Assembly (NCBI GenBank): GCA_016213775.1
Contig: JACQZR010000205.1
Coordinates: 1 to 45,097, forward strand
Direction of reading: 5' to 3'
DNA: 45,097 nucleotides
DNA from: Acidobacteriota bacterium
GTDB taxonomy: Bacteria > Acidobacteriota > Terriglobia > Bryobacterales > Bryobacteraceae
The notes under the pieces are model-generated. The model saw only the letters and a list, made by a program, of their open reading frames with translations. It ran no database searches and was not told the origin of the DNA. The position numbers were made by a program, and so were the translations under genes. Shown piece by piece: positions 31,747 through 39,480 of the stretch; position 1 is the stretch's first letter; each line of letters opens with the position of its first letter.

Positions 31747-33855
31747 TCATTTGATCTGTCTTAACCCTTCCATCATGCGGGAAATCCACTTTTCTCCGTC
31801 GCCACCAAATCCCACGCTTTCCAACCGTATGTTCCCAACGGTGTCTACGATCCAGCTTCGGGGAAGACTCCAGGCGGGCTCGATCTCCTCCACCAATTCT
31901 CTTGCCAGCAGCACCGGAAACGACAGGTTCAGTTGCTTCATCAACGGCTCGATCAATCCCGGATTGTCATCCATGTTCAACGTCACCACTGCCACATCGC
32001 TACGGCCTTTCACGCTTTCGATCAGTTTTTCCAGGTGAGGCAACTCCTCACGACATGGCTTTCACCAGGACGCCCATACGGCCAGGAAGGTTGTCTTTCC
32101 CTTCAGCTCCGCCTGGGTCCATTTCTTTCCCTGGATGTCGATGACGTCGAATTTCGGCAGCGGCTTGTCGAGCTTGGTCCATTGGGGACCGCCAGATGGA
32201 GCTGGCGCGGAACGAGTGGGCATGCCGCCGACTCGCCAGGCCATCCAGGCCTCGCCGGTACCCCCAAGCGCCAGCCAGATTTCCCGAAGCTTCGTGGTCA
32301 TTTTTTCCCGGCCTTCTTTGTTGGCCTCTGGCATACTCGCCAGTAGCTTGCCGTACCAGGCGAGAGCGTCGAGTTTCCGATTCTCCTTCTCGGCCAGTTC
32401 CCCCATTCGCCGCGAGTGAGTCCGTTCGTTCCCCGCATAGGCCGTCTTATGCCATACCGGGGCCGAATCGGCGGGCTTGTTGGCGGCCAGGAGGTCACGC
32501 ATACTTGCCAACGGAGCCCCCGCGGCAGACGGCATGTCCGACCGAATCGCAGCCTCGGCCCACGCGTTCCAGGCGTTGAAACGCCATTGCCGGCGGCTGA
32601 ACTGCATGTCGTCCGCGGAGCTCTTGGATTGCGGGTACAGATCGCTCATCACGGGTGGTTGATCCAACTCCGTCAACCCTTGCTTCACCAGTTCCGGGAC
32701 ACGGTCCAGCCGGACGCCGTTCTGTACGTAAGTCTGCGCTACACGAATCTGAACGGGCATCTCCCAGGCGGAGCCAGGCCGGGTTGCCTTCAGGGCCAGC
32801 AGTTTGTCGCACGTGGCTTCTATCTCCGCTGCCGGGACATCGGCCACCACTCCCATCGCGCCGAGGCGCAGCGAGTAGATGGCAGGCTCTTCCGGCCATT
32901 TTGCCATCCACTCGTTACTGGCTCGCAGCAGGGCCCGGTTATATTCTTGTCTTTTTTCTAGCGGGTCTCCCTGCTTGGGAAAGGGGTGGTTCTTATGGAA
33001 ATCACTCTGCGCTCGGTAGAACGCCAAGGCAGCGCGTTCCTCCAGTTGCGTGGCCTCGTCCGATTTGCCGATGAGCTTGTAGCCAGACGCCAGAACAAAG
33101 GGAAAAGCATCCTCGCTGAAAGCTTTTGAGCGTTTTATGCGCTCGATGTCCGCTTCCACGCGTTTGCGCAACGCGGCATGCCCGGCTGGTGGTGCTAATT
33201 TAAACTCCATCCTCCACAGCGAGCCGTAAGCCCAGATCGCCTGCCGGTCCGACCGCCCTTCCAGCATCGTCCGAAGGCGCACCGCGCTCGTCTCCACGAA
33301 TGGCGAGCGGTCCATCCCGCTGATCCGGCCGTATGCGCTCAACGACTCGGGACATAGCCGGACGAATTCCTCCAGCGCATGACGCTGTTTCTCCTTGTCA
33401 CGGAAGTTCCGGTATTCGTAAATCTCTCCTAATAGAAGATGCGGGTGGGCGAACTGCGGGGCCTTCTCGATGGCCAGGCTCAACTTCGCGATGGCCTCAG
33501 GAGTGTTCCTGCCCACCAGCACCCGCGCATAGTAGTAGAGGCGGAGTGGGTCGTCCGGCCGCTGCTCGAGCAATTCCCGGTATTCGGCGATTCCATGGTC
33601 CCGCTCCCAGTCGATGCTGGGCAAGAGACTGGCATGGGCCTGCCGTACGAAGAAGTCGCCGTGATGCTTTTTGAGAAGGGCCGTGAGGCCGGCAAGCCGC
33701 CGCTGAAGGCGGTCCTCGTAGGAAGTTGCCTCCTGGCCAGTGACGGCCTCCAAAGCTTCCCGGATCCCGGGAGTTGCGTCGCAAGGGTAAGTGGTTTGCG
33801 CCCGCGCCAGTGGCACGAGTGCGTGGATCAACAGACAGGCCAACACTGTGCGCAT
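31747..33855 (-). CDS. secreted TPR protein with C-terminal TlpA-like thioredoxin domain; candidate selenoprotein
   Basis: Read through one in-frame TGA (32062-32064) this is a 702-residue protein. It has a signal peptide (RTVLACLLIHALVPLARAQ), a helical TPR region to about 560 and a TlpA/AhpC-like thioredoxin domain (FDVIDIQGKKWTQAELKGK, FLAVWASW, then the TGA codon 598, then KPCREELPHL). The cis-Pro segment SLPRSWIVDTVG follows near residue 670. TGA occupies exactly the first Cys position of the WCxxC redox motif, and the frame stays open for 104 codons of good thioredoxin sequence. This fits selenocysteine (U-x2-C) better than random decay, and a hairpin follows the TGA. An ordinary annotation would split the gene into 32062-33855 and 31747-32043. 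AGGAGGTG lies 5 bases before the ATG. It follows the M16 peptidase gene by 17 bases. Confidence 0.75.
32031..32058 (-). promoter_or_regulatory. candidate bacterial SECIS hairpin
   Basis: Starting 3 bases after the in-frame TGA, the minus strand can form an outer CCA/TGG clamp and a perfect 6-base-pair stem GTGAGG with CCTCAC around a 5-base loop AGTTG. The loop begins 16 bases after the TGA and has a G in its first two positions, in line with the known bacterial SECIS pattern of a short stem-loop within about 16-37 bases of UGA. Confidence 0.5.
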
Positions 33856-33872
33856 GGCGCACCTCCTGAGCC

Positions 33873-36599
33873 TTACTTCTGAAATACCCCGGCCCTGCGA
33901 AAGTCCCCCGCCTTCACAATGGACATCGCTTTGGGATCGATGTGGCGGCGGAACGCCTCACTCACTTGCTCCGCAGTGAGCGCTCCGATCTTCTTTTCCA
34001 ATTCCGCGTCCCAGGCCAATGTGCGGCCGTCCTCCTCGCGGCTTACTAGAGTGGAGACCAATCCTTCATCGCTGGAGAGAGAAACCCGGCGGTTTTGCAG
34101 CCAGGCTTTCTGGGCGGTTGCCACCTCCCCGGCGGTAAATCCGGCCCGGCGCGTGCGCGCCAGCTCATCCAGAAAGCTGGCTTCCACCTTGGGAGTATTT
34201 TGCGGAGCGCTGATGGCGAATCCCGAGAACACCGCCCGGTCGCCTTCCGTCATCGCCCAGAAAAAACTGCCGACACTGTAGCTCAGTCCCTCCTTTGTCC
34301 GGATGCGCTGGAACAGCGCATTGCGGAAGATGTCGTTGGCCAGAACCACGGCAGGATAGTCGGGGTGGCTATCGTTCATCTGAATGAGCGTCTGCAACTG
34401 GAAATACGCGTTCTGCTTGTCGGCCGTCACCAGAGCGAGGTTCACTGCCTCCCGCCTGGCATACGGGGCCAGCACCTTCTGGTAGCGCGCGTCGTTCTTC
34501 CAATCGCCGAAGAGCTCGTTCGCAGCTGCTCGCACAGCCGCCGGATCGAACTGTCCTGCCACCACCAACACGTCATTCGCCGCCCCGTTGATTCCCCAGA
34601 AGCGTTGATAGAACTCACGGACCTGACCGAGAGTCACTCTACGCGTGTCTTCGATTGCTTCGTCGATCGTGCTGATGTAACGGATGTCGCCGCGCGGGTT
34701 GGGATTCATGTGCCGGTTGAGGGCTTGGAAGGCCATGGATGCAGGCTCCAGGCGCGTCTGTTCCAACTGCGCGATGTGTTCCCGGCGCAGTTGCTCGAAC
34801 TCAGCCTCGGGGAATGCAGGCACCCTCAGGATTTCCGCTACCAGCCGGAGCGTATTGATGAGGTTGCCTTCAATGGTCGTGATCGGAACCTGGGCTCCGA
34901 CAGCGCCTCCCTGCACGTTGACGAACGCCTTAAGACGGTCCATCTCCTCTTGGATCCGCTGACGCGACTTGTTCTTCGTCCCCCGCATGAGCATGCCCGC
35001 CAGCAATTGACCAGCCTTTTGGCGTCCGAAGAGCGACTCTTCGTCGCCGACGCGTAAGGAGAAGCGGGCTGTCACCGCCGCGCCGCGAGTCTTCTTCGGT
35101 AGAAGCACGATTCTCAACCCGTTGGGCAGCCTGGACCGCTCGACTCGCGATTCGATGTTCGCCGGGGACGGGTCGAACGATTCCCCCTGTGAAACAACCG
35201 CGCCGCCCTTGTAGCCCTTCATACTCGACGCCAAATCCCGAACGGTTGGGATCTCGGCACGGTCCGGCTCGGCGGTTGGGAGGTAGACTCCGACTGTGCG
35301 GTTGGACTCCTTCAGGTACGCCTTGGCGACACGTGCAACGTCCTGCTCGGTGACGTCCCGGATACGGTCGCGGTGGAGGAAAAGGAGACGCCAGTCCCCG
35401 CGGGAGATCCACTCACTGAGCGAGAGTGCGATCTGCTGCGAGTCGTTGAAGGACAGCTCCGTCTGTTTGAGAAGACGGGCCCGCACACGCTCCACTTCCT
35501 GTCGCGTAGGAGGTTCCGACGCCAGCCCCTCGATGACGTGGATCGCTACCTTGCGCGCCTCTTCTACGGATTGGTCCTTACCCAACCGCACGTTCGCCGT
35601 GAGCGAGCCAGGTTGCCGCAACAACTCTACAAAGGACCCTGCCGACACCGCTTTTCCGCTCTCCACCAAGGCCTTGTGCAGACGGCCCGCCGGCGGAATC
35701 CGCAGCACTCCGGATAGTACGTCGAGCGCCGCCGAATCTGCGTGCGCCACCGCAGGAACATGGTACACAAGGAAAAGCGATGGGACGCCGCCGACGCGGC
35801 GCACCTCGACATTTCGTTGCCCGTCCTGCGCCGGTTCCACCGTATACGGGGTCTCGACGTGACGACCGGGACGTGGTATGCTCCCGAACGCCGCCGCCAC
35901 CCAGCCCAGAGTTTTCTCGCCGTCGAATGCGCCGGCAATAGTAAGGACCGCATTGTCGGGCTGGTAATACTTCCGGTAGAAGGCCCTTAAGCGCTCAATC
36001 GGTACGTTCTCGATGTCCGACCGGGCGCCGACGACCCAAGTCCCATACCGGTGCCAGGAGTATGCGGCGCGCATGGTGCGCTGATACAGCACGTTCTCCT
36101 GGTAGTTCTCCCCTCCCTCCCACTCATTTCGCACCACCGTCATCTCCGGATCGAGAATCCCTTTCTCCATCTTCGCGTTCACCATGCGGTCCGCTTCCAG
36201 CCCGATAGCCCATTTGAGGTTCTCCTCATTTGCCGTCAGCGTCTCAAAGTAGTTGGTACGGTCGAACCCCGTGGTGCCGTTCCACGCGGCCCCGTGGTCT
36301 TTGAGTTCCTTTATAATACTGGTCCGTTTAGTGGTCTGGAGGAACAACAAGTGCTCCAGCAGATGCGCCATGCCGTTCTCCCCCGAACCTTCGTGGAGCG
36401 AGCCAACCAGGTACGTCATGTTGACGGTCACCTTTGGCTTCGATGGATCTGGGAATAGGAGAATCCGTAACCCGTTGGATAGGGAGTACTCCGTGATGCC
36501 TTCGACGGAGGTTGTCTTCTGAACGCCGGAGGGAAGAGATTCGCTCCAGGCCAGAGTGGTTATCGACGCAGCCAGAGGCAGCCACATAATTCGCGCCAT
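33873..36599 (-). CDS. secreted M16-family zinc peptidase, fused two-half form
   Basis: This 908-residue protein has a signal peptide (WLPLAASITTLAWSE) and two M16 halves joined by a linker. The first half has the inverted zinc motif HLLEH in ENGMAHLLEHLLF and the downstream Glu region (DPEMTVVRNEWEGG). The second half (about residue 490 on, RLPNGLRIVLLPKKTRGAAVTARFSL in the family pattern) keeps the fold but has GQLLAGMLMRGT in place of the zinc motif, as in inactive partner domains. Acidobacterial members of this pqqL-like group degrade peptides in the periplasm. Its stop is 17 bases before the candidate selenoprotein gene, so both should share a transcript. Confidence 0.92.
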   Translation of the reverse strand: MARIMWLPLAASITTLAWSESLPSGVQKTTSVEGITEYSLSNGLRILLFPDPSKPKVTVNMTYLVGSLHEGSGENGMAHLLEHLLFLQTTKRTSIIKELKDHGAAWNGTTGFDRTNYFETLTANEENLKWAIGLEADRMVNAKMEKGILDPEMTVVRNEWEGGENYQENVLYQRTMRAAYSWHRYGTWVVGARSDIENVPIERLRAFYRKYYQPDNAVLTIAGAFDGEKTLGWVAAAFGSIPRPGRHVETPYTVEPAQDGQRNVEVRRVGGVPSLFLVYHVPAVAHADSAALDVLSGVLRIPPAGRLHKALVESGKAVSAGSFVELLRQPGSLTANVRLGKDQSVEEARKVAIHVIEGLASEPPTRQEVERVRARLLKQTELSFNDSQQIALSLSEWISRGDWRLLFLHRDRIRDVTEQDVARVAKAYLKESNRTVGVYLPTAEPDRAEIPTVRDLASSMKGYKGGAVVSQGESFDPSPANIESRVERSRLPNGLRIVLLPKKTRGAAVTARFSLRVGDEESLFGRQKAGQLLAGMLMRGTKNKSRQRIQEEMDRLKAFVNVQGGAVGAQVPITTIEGNLINTLRLVAEILRVPAFPEAEFEQLRREHIAQLEQTRLEPASMAFQALNRHMNPNPRGDIRYISTIDEAIEDTRRVTLGQVREFYQRFWGINGAANDVLVVAGQFDPAAVRAAANELFGDWKNDARYQKVLAPYARREAVNLALVTADKQNAYFQLQTLIQMNDSHPDYPAVVLANDIFRNALFQRIRTKEGLSYSVGSFFWAMTEGDRAVFSGFAISAPQNTPKVEASFLDELARTRRAGFTAGEVATAQKAWLQNRRVSLSSDEGLVSTLVSREEDGRTLAWDAELEKKIGALTAEQVSEAFRRHIDPKAMSIVKAGDFRRAGVFQK

Positions 36600-36782
36600 C
36601 AGAAACTCCTAAGTCAGAAGTCGCTGCGTTGGCCCAGGCTAGCAAGCGTTTTCAGCGATTCTATTCCCCGGTGATTCTGAATGCAAGAGCTAAATGCCTG
36701 GCGGAGTACTCCTGACCGGATCTTTACCAAATCAACACAGAATCGCGACAGTTCGGCTAATCTCACCGTTTCCAAAGAATCT

Positions 36783-36795
36783 TCTGACACAAACC
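36783..36795 (+). promoter_or_regulatory. 13-base motif shared with the first kinase gene
   Basis: TCTGACACAAACC is identical to the motif on the minus strand at 14939-14951. Here it lies 20 bases before the kinase ATG and is followed by a small hairpin (GCCG with CGGC). It is a candidate binding site for the paralogous response regulators. Confidence 0.5.
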
Positions 36796-36815
36796 GCCGG
36801 ATTCGGCATTAGAAT

Positions 36816-38732
36816 ATGTGCGAGATGCCCTTGCGGCTTTGGTTCCGGGCCCCACGCCGGGTGCTAACCATGTTCCTGGCGATCACATTGGTCCCGGCGG
36901 CAGCATTGGGGTGGTTGGGCTGGAAGATGCTCCAGCAGGACCGCGAGTTGGAACGGCAGAGAGAGGCCGAAGGACTGGAGTTGCTCGCGGGATTGATTCC
37001 ACCGGCACTGGAGCGCACGCTCGCCGGACTGGAAAAATACCTCGACACGCCTAACGCAAGTCTCCCCGAAGACACAGTCCGGCTGATCGCCGATGGGAAC
37101 AGTTTCGAGGCGCGCCCGGCGGGCCGCCTCCTCTACTATCCTTCCGCCGCCGCGTCAGCGGGACTTTCATCCGCGCGGTTTGCCGAAGCCGAGGAACTGG
37201 AACTACGCCGCAACGACCCAGCCGCCGCCATAGTTGTGCTTGGCAAGGATGTTCAAAGCAGCGATCCCGTCATCCGCGCCGGCGCGCTGCTGCGGCTGGG
37301 CCGCAATGCGAAAAAGCTCGGCCAGGAAGAAGTGGCATTGCGTGCGTATGAGCAACTGGCGGCATTGGGACAGGTACAGGTGGAAGGCCTGCCTGCCGCC
37401 ATGGCTGCCAGAGAGGCCCGTTGCCGGCTCTTTGAAAAGGCAGGCCGTAGCCAGGATCTGATGGCGGAAGCGGCCGCGCTTCATGGTGGGCTGCGCGAAG
37501 GAGAATGGCGCATCGCGCGCGCTACCTGGGAGTTCCACATCGAGGAAGCCGCCCGCTGGATCGCGCCATCCGCGCCACCGCCGCCCGATGCGAGTCGGCT
37601 GGCGCTGGCAGCCGCGGCCGAGTGGATCCACACCTGGTGGCGGGCCCATGGCGATTCCTCTGGTCGCCAGTTCCTCACTTTGGAAGGCCGGCCCGCGCTG
37701 GTGGCGTGGAAAGCGTCCGGCGGAAGGCTTACAGCCGTCGCGGCGGGGCCCCGCACCATTCAGTCCACGCTGAACTCCGTGGTCCACGATCCCGGTTTTT
37801 CCTATGTGCTATCCGATGCCTCGGACGCGGCAATCCTCGGCCAGGCCGAGGTGCATCCGCGACTGCATGTGGTGCGCGTTCCCGCCGACACCGGCCTGCC
37901 GTGGACCTTGCACCTTTCGCGCACAGACCCGCCCTCGCCTTCCGCGCGCGCCGATTTTCTTGCGGCAGGCGGCGCGATTCTTGCAATGCTGTTGCTGGGT
38001 GGCGGTTACCTCGTATTCCGTGCCATCGCGAGGGAGATGGCCGTTGCCCGCCTGCAATCGGATTTCGTCTCGTCGGTCTCGCACGAGTTCCGCAGCCCTC
38101 TCACCTCCATCTGCCAACTCTCCCATTTGCTGGATTCCGGCCGTGTACCGGATGATGGCCAGCGCGGGCGCGTATACAGTACGTTGGTGCGGGAGAGCGA
38201 GCGGCTGCACACGTTAGTGGAGTCACTGCTCGATTTCGGCAAAATGGAAGGCGGCACGTTGCGCTACCGGCTGGATCCGCTTGATGTGGAGCAACTGGTG
38301 GCGGACGTGACGGAGGCATTCCGCGCGCATCCGGGGGCGCAGGGCTACAACATCCACGTGGAGATCAGCGCGGAACTGCCGCACGTCGCCGCCGACCGCG
38401 AGCCGTTGGGCCGGGCCATCTGGAACCTGCTTGACAACGCGGTGAAGTACTCGCCTGAGAGCAGGAACATTTTCGTCACGGTGGCGAGCGCCGGTGAGGA
38501 CGTCACGATTTGCGTGCGCGACGAAGGTGTGGGTATCCCCGCCGAATTGCATGGGGAAATTTTCAAGAAGTTCGTACGCGGCAATCCGCCTCCAAATGTG
38601 AAAGGGACCGGGATCGGGCTGGCCATGGTAGATCATATTGTTCGCGGGCACGGAGGACGAATCCTGCTGGAGAGCCGAGCGGGAAGCGGAAGCACGTTCA
38701 CGATTGCGCTGCCGTGTGGAAGGAACGCATGA
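36816..38732 (+). CDS. membrane sensor histidine kinase, second paralogue
   Basis: This 638-residue protein has the same architecture as the kinase at 13001-14899. A membrane helix lies at about 14-33 (VLTMFLAITLVPAAALGWLGW), followed by an extracytoplasmic region with TPR-like helices (RAGALLRLGRNAKKLGQEEVALRAYEQLAALG) and a membrane-proximal beta domain. A second membrane helix (GGAILAMLLLGGGYLVFRAI) precedes HisKA (His about 423 in VSHEFRSPL) and HATPase_c (NLLDNAVKYSPE, DEGVGIP, GTGIGLAMV). There is no HAMP domain. The first ATG at 36816 is used, though one three codons later is equally possible. Its stop overlaps the regulator start by ATGA. It is divergent from the M16 peptidase gene. 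Confidence 0.93.
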   Translation: MCEMPLRLWFRAPRRVLTMFLAITLVPAAALGWLGWKMLQQDRELERQREAEGLELLAGLIPPALERTLAGLEKYLDTPNASLPEDTVRLIADGNSFEARPAGRLLYYPSAAASAGLSSARFAEAEELELRRNDPAAAIVVLGKDVQSSDPVIRAGALLRLGRNAKKLGQEEVALRAYEQLAALGQVQVEGLPAAMAAREARCRLFEKAGRSQDLMAEAAALHGGLREGEWRIARATWEFHIEEAARWIAPSAPPPPDASRLALAAAAEWIHTWWRAHGDSSGRQFLTLEGRPALVAWKASGGRLTAVAAGPRTIQSTLNSVVHDPGFSYVLSDASDAAILGQAEVHPRLHVVRVPADTGLPWTLHLSRTDPPSPSARADFLAAGGAILAMLLLGGGYLVFRAIAREMAVARLQSDFVSSVSHEFRSPLTSICQLSHLLDSGRVPDDGQRGRVYSTLVRESERLHTLVESLLDFGKMEGGTLRYRLDPLDVEQLVADVTEAFRAHPGAQGYNIHVEISAELPHVAADREPLGRAIWNLLDNAVKYSPESRNIFVTVASAGEDVTICVRDEGVGIPAELHGEIFKKFVRGNPPPNVKGTGIGLAMVDHIVRGHGGRILLESRAGSGSTFTIALPCGRNA

Positions 38733-39403
38733 AGAAGATTCTGGTTGTGGATGACGAGCCTGGCATCGCACTTGGGTTGGAGATCGACCTGCGCACGGAA
38801 GGCTATCAACCCGAAGTGGTGGCGGACGGAATCGAAGCGTTGCGGCGGGCGCGTGAGGAGCCGTTCGATCTGATCCTTCTCGACGTCATGCTGCCCGGGA
38901 AGGACGGCTTCGAAGTGTGCCGTGAGCTGCGCCGTTCGGGAGTGACCACACCGATCATCCTGCTCACCGCGAAGACACACGATGCGGAGAAGGTAATCGG
39001 GCTGGAACTGGGCGCGGACGATTACGTCACGAAGCCGTTCAACCCAATGGAATTGCGTGCGCGGATCAAAGCGGTGCTGCGGCGCGCGCCCCCGGAAACA
39101 CCTGACCTCTGCCGCTTCGGGGATGCCGAGATCGACTTCGCCCGCTGCGAACTGCATCGCGACGGGCAGGCGGTGGAGATCACGCCGATCGAGCTGAAGC
39201 TGCTCACCGTCTTTGTCCGCAGCCGTGGGCGCACGCTCAGCCGCGACCACCTTCTCAATGCCGTGTGGGGCGCGGGAACCTTCGTTAGCCCGCGCGTCGT
39301 CGACAACCACATCGTCGGTCTGCGCCGCAAGATCGAGCCGGAACCCGACTCGCCGCGCTACCTCGTCAATGTCCGCGGCATGGGCTACCGCTTCGATGCA
39401 TGA
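38729..39403 (+). CDS. OmpR/PhoB-family response regulator, second paralogue
   Basis: This 224-residue regulator has receiver Asp8/Asp9, phospho-acceptor Asp52 (LILLDVMLPGKDG), LLTAKT and VTKPF, then a winged-helix DNA-binding domain (ITPIELKLLTVFVRSRGRTLSRD, VDNHIVGLRRKIE, GMGYRF). It overlaps the kinase stop by 4 bases. It is close to the regulator at 12320-12997 in both domains, including the recognition helix region VVDNHI-x-LRRKIEP, so the two regulators may share binding sites. A 15-base palindrome spans its stop codon. Confidence 0.95.
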   Translation: MKKILVVDDEPGIALGLEIDLRTEGYQPEVVADGIEALRRAREEPFDLILLDVMLPGKDGFEVCRELRRSGVTTPIILLTAKTHDAEKVIGLELGADDYVTKPFNPMELRARIKAVLRRAPPETPDLCRFGDAEIDFARCELHRDGQAVEITPIELKLLTVFVRSRGRTLSRDHLLNAVWGAGTFVSPRVVDNHIVGLRRKIEPEPDSPRYLVNVRGMGYRFDA

Positions 39404-39411
39404 ATCATGCA
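39397..39411. promoter_or_regulatory. 15-base palindrome at the regulator stop codon
   Basis: TGCATGA and TCATGCA are perfect arms around one central base. The palindrome lies 70 bases before the propeller-protein gene and is followed by AGTTCACACACAACC, which loosely resembles the ACACAAACC end of the shared kinase motif. It may be an operator for the propeller-protein gene. Confidence 0.4.
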
Positions 39412-39480
39412 CAGTTCACACACAACCTCGGACGATGATCGGACAACCGGAAGCTACTCTGTTCCTCGGGAGGAATTGAA

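Noticed and set aside
31478-31789. A 103-codon minus-strand frame overlapping the orphan ORF.
   Set aside because: It overlaps both the orphan ORF and the end of the thioredoxin gene, and the plus-strand frame has the better start and composition.
31747-32043. Treating the thioredoxin tail as a separate gene starting at TTG 32043.
   Set aside because: It would start in the middle of a thioredoxin helix, lack the redox motif and leave the upstream protein ending just before its CxxC. One recoded gene explains both halves.
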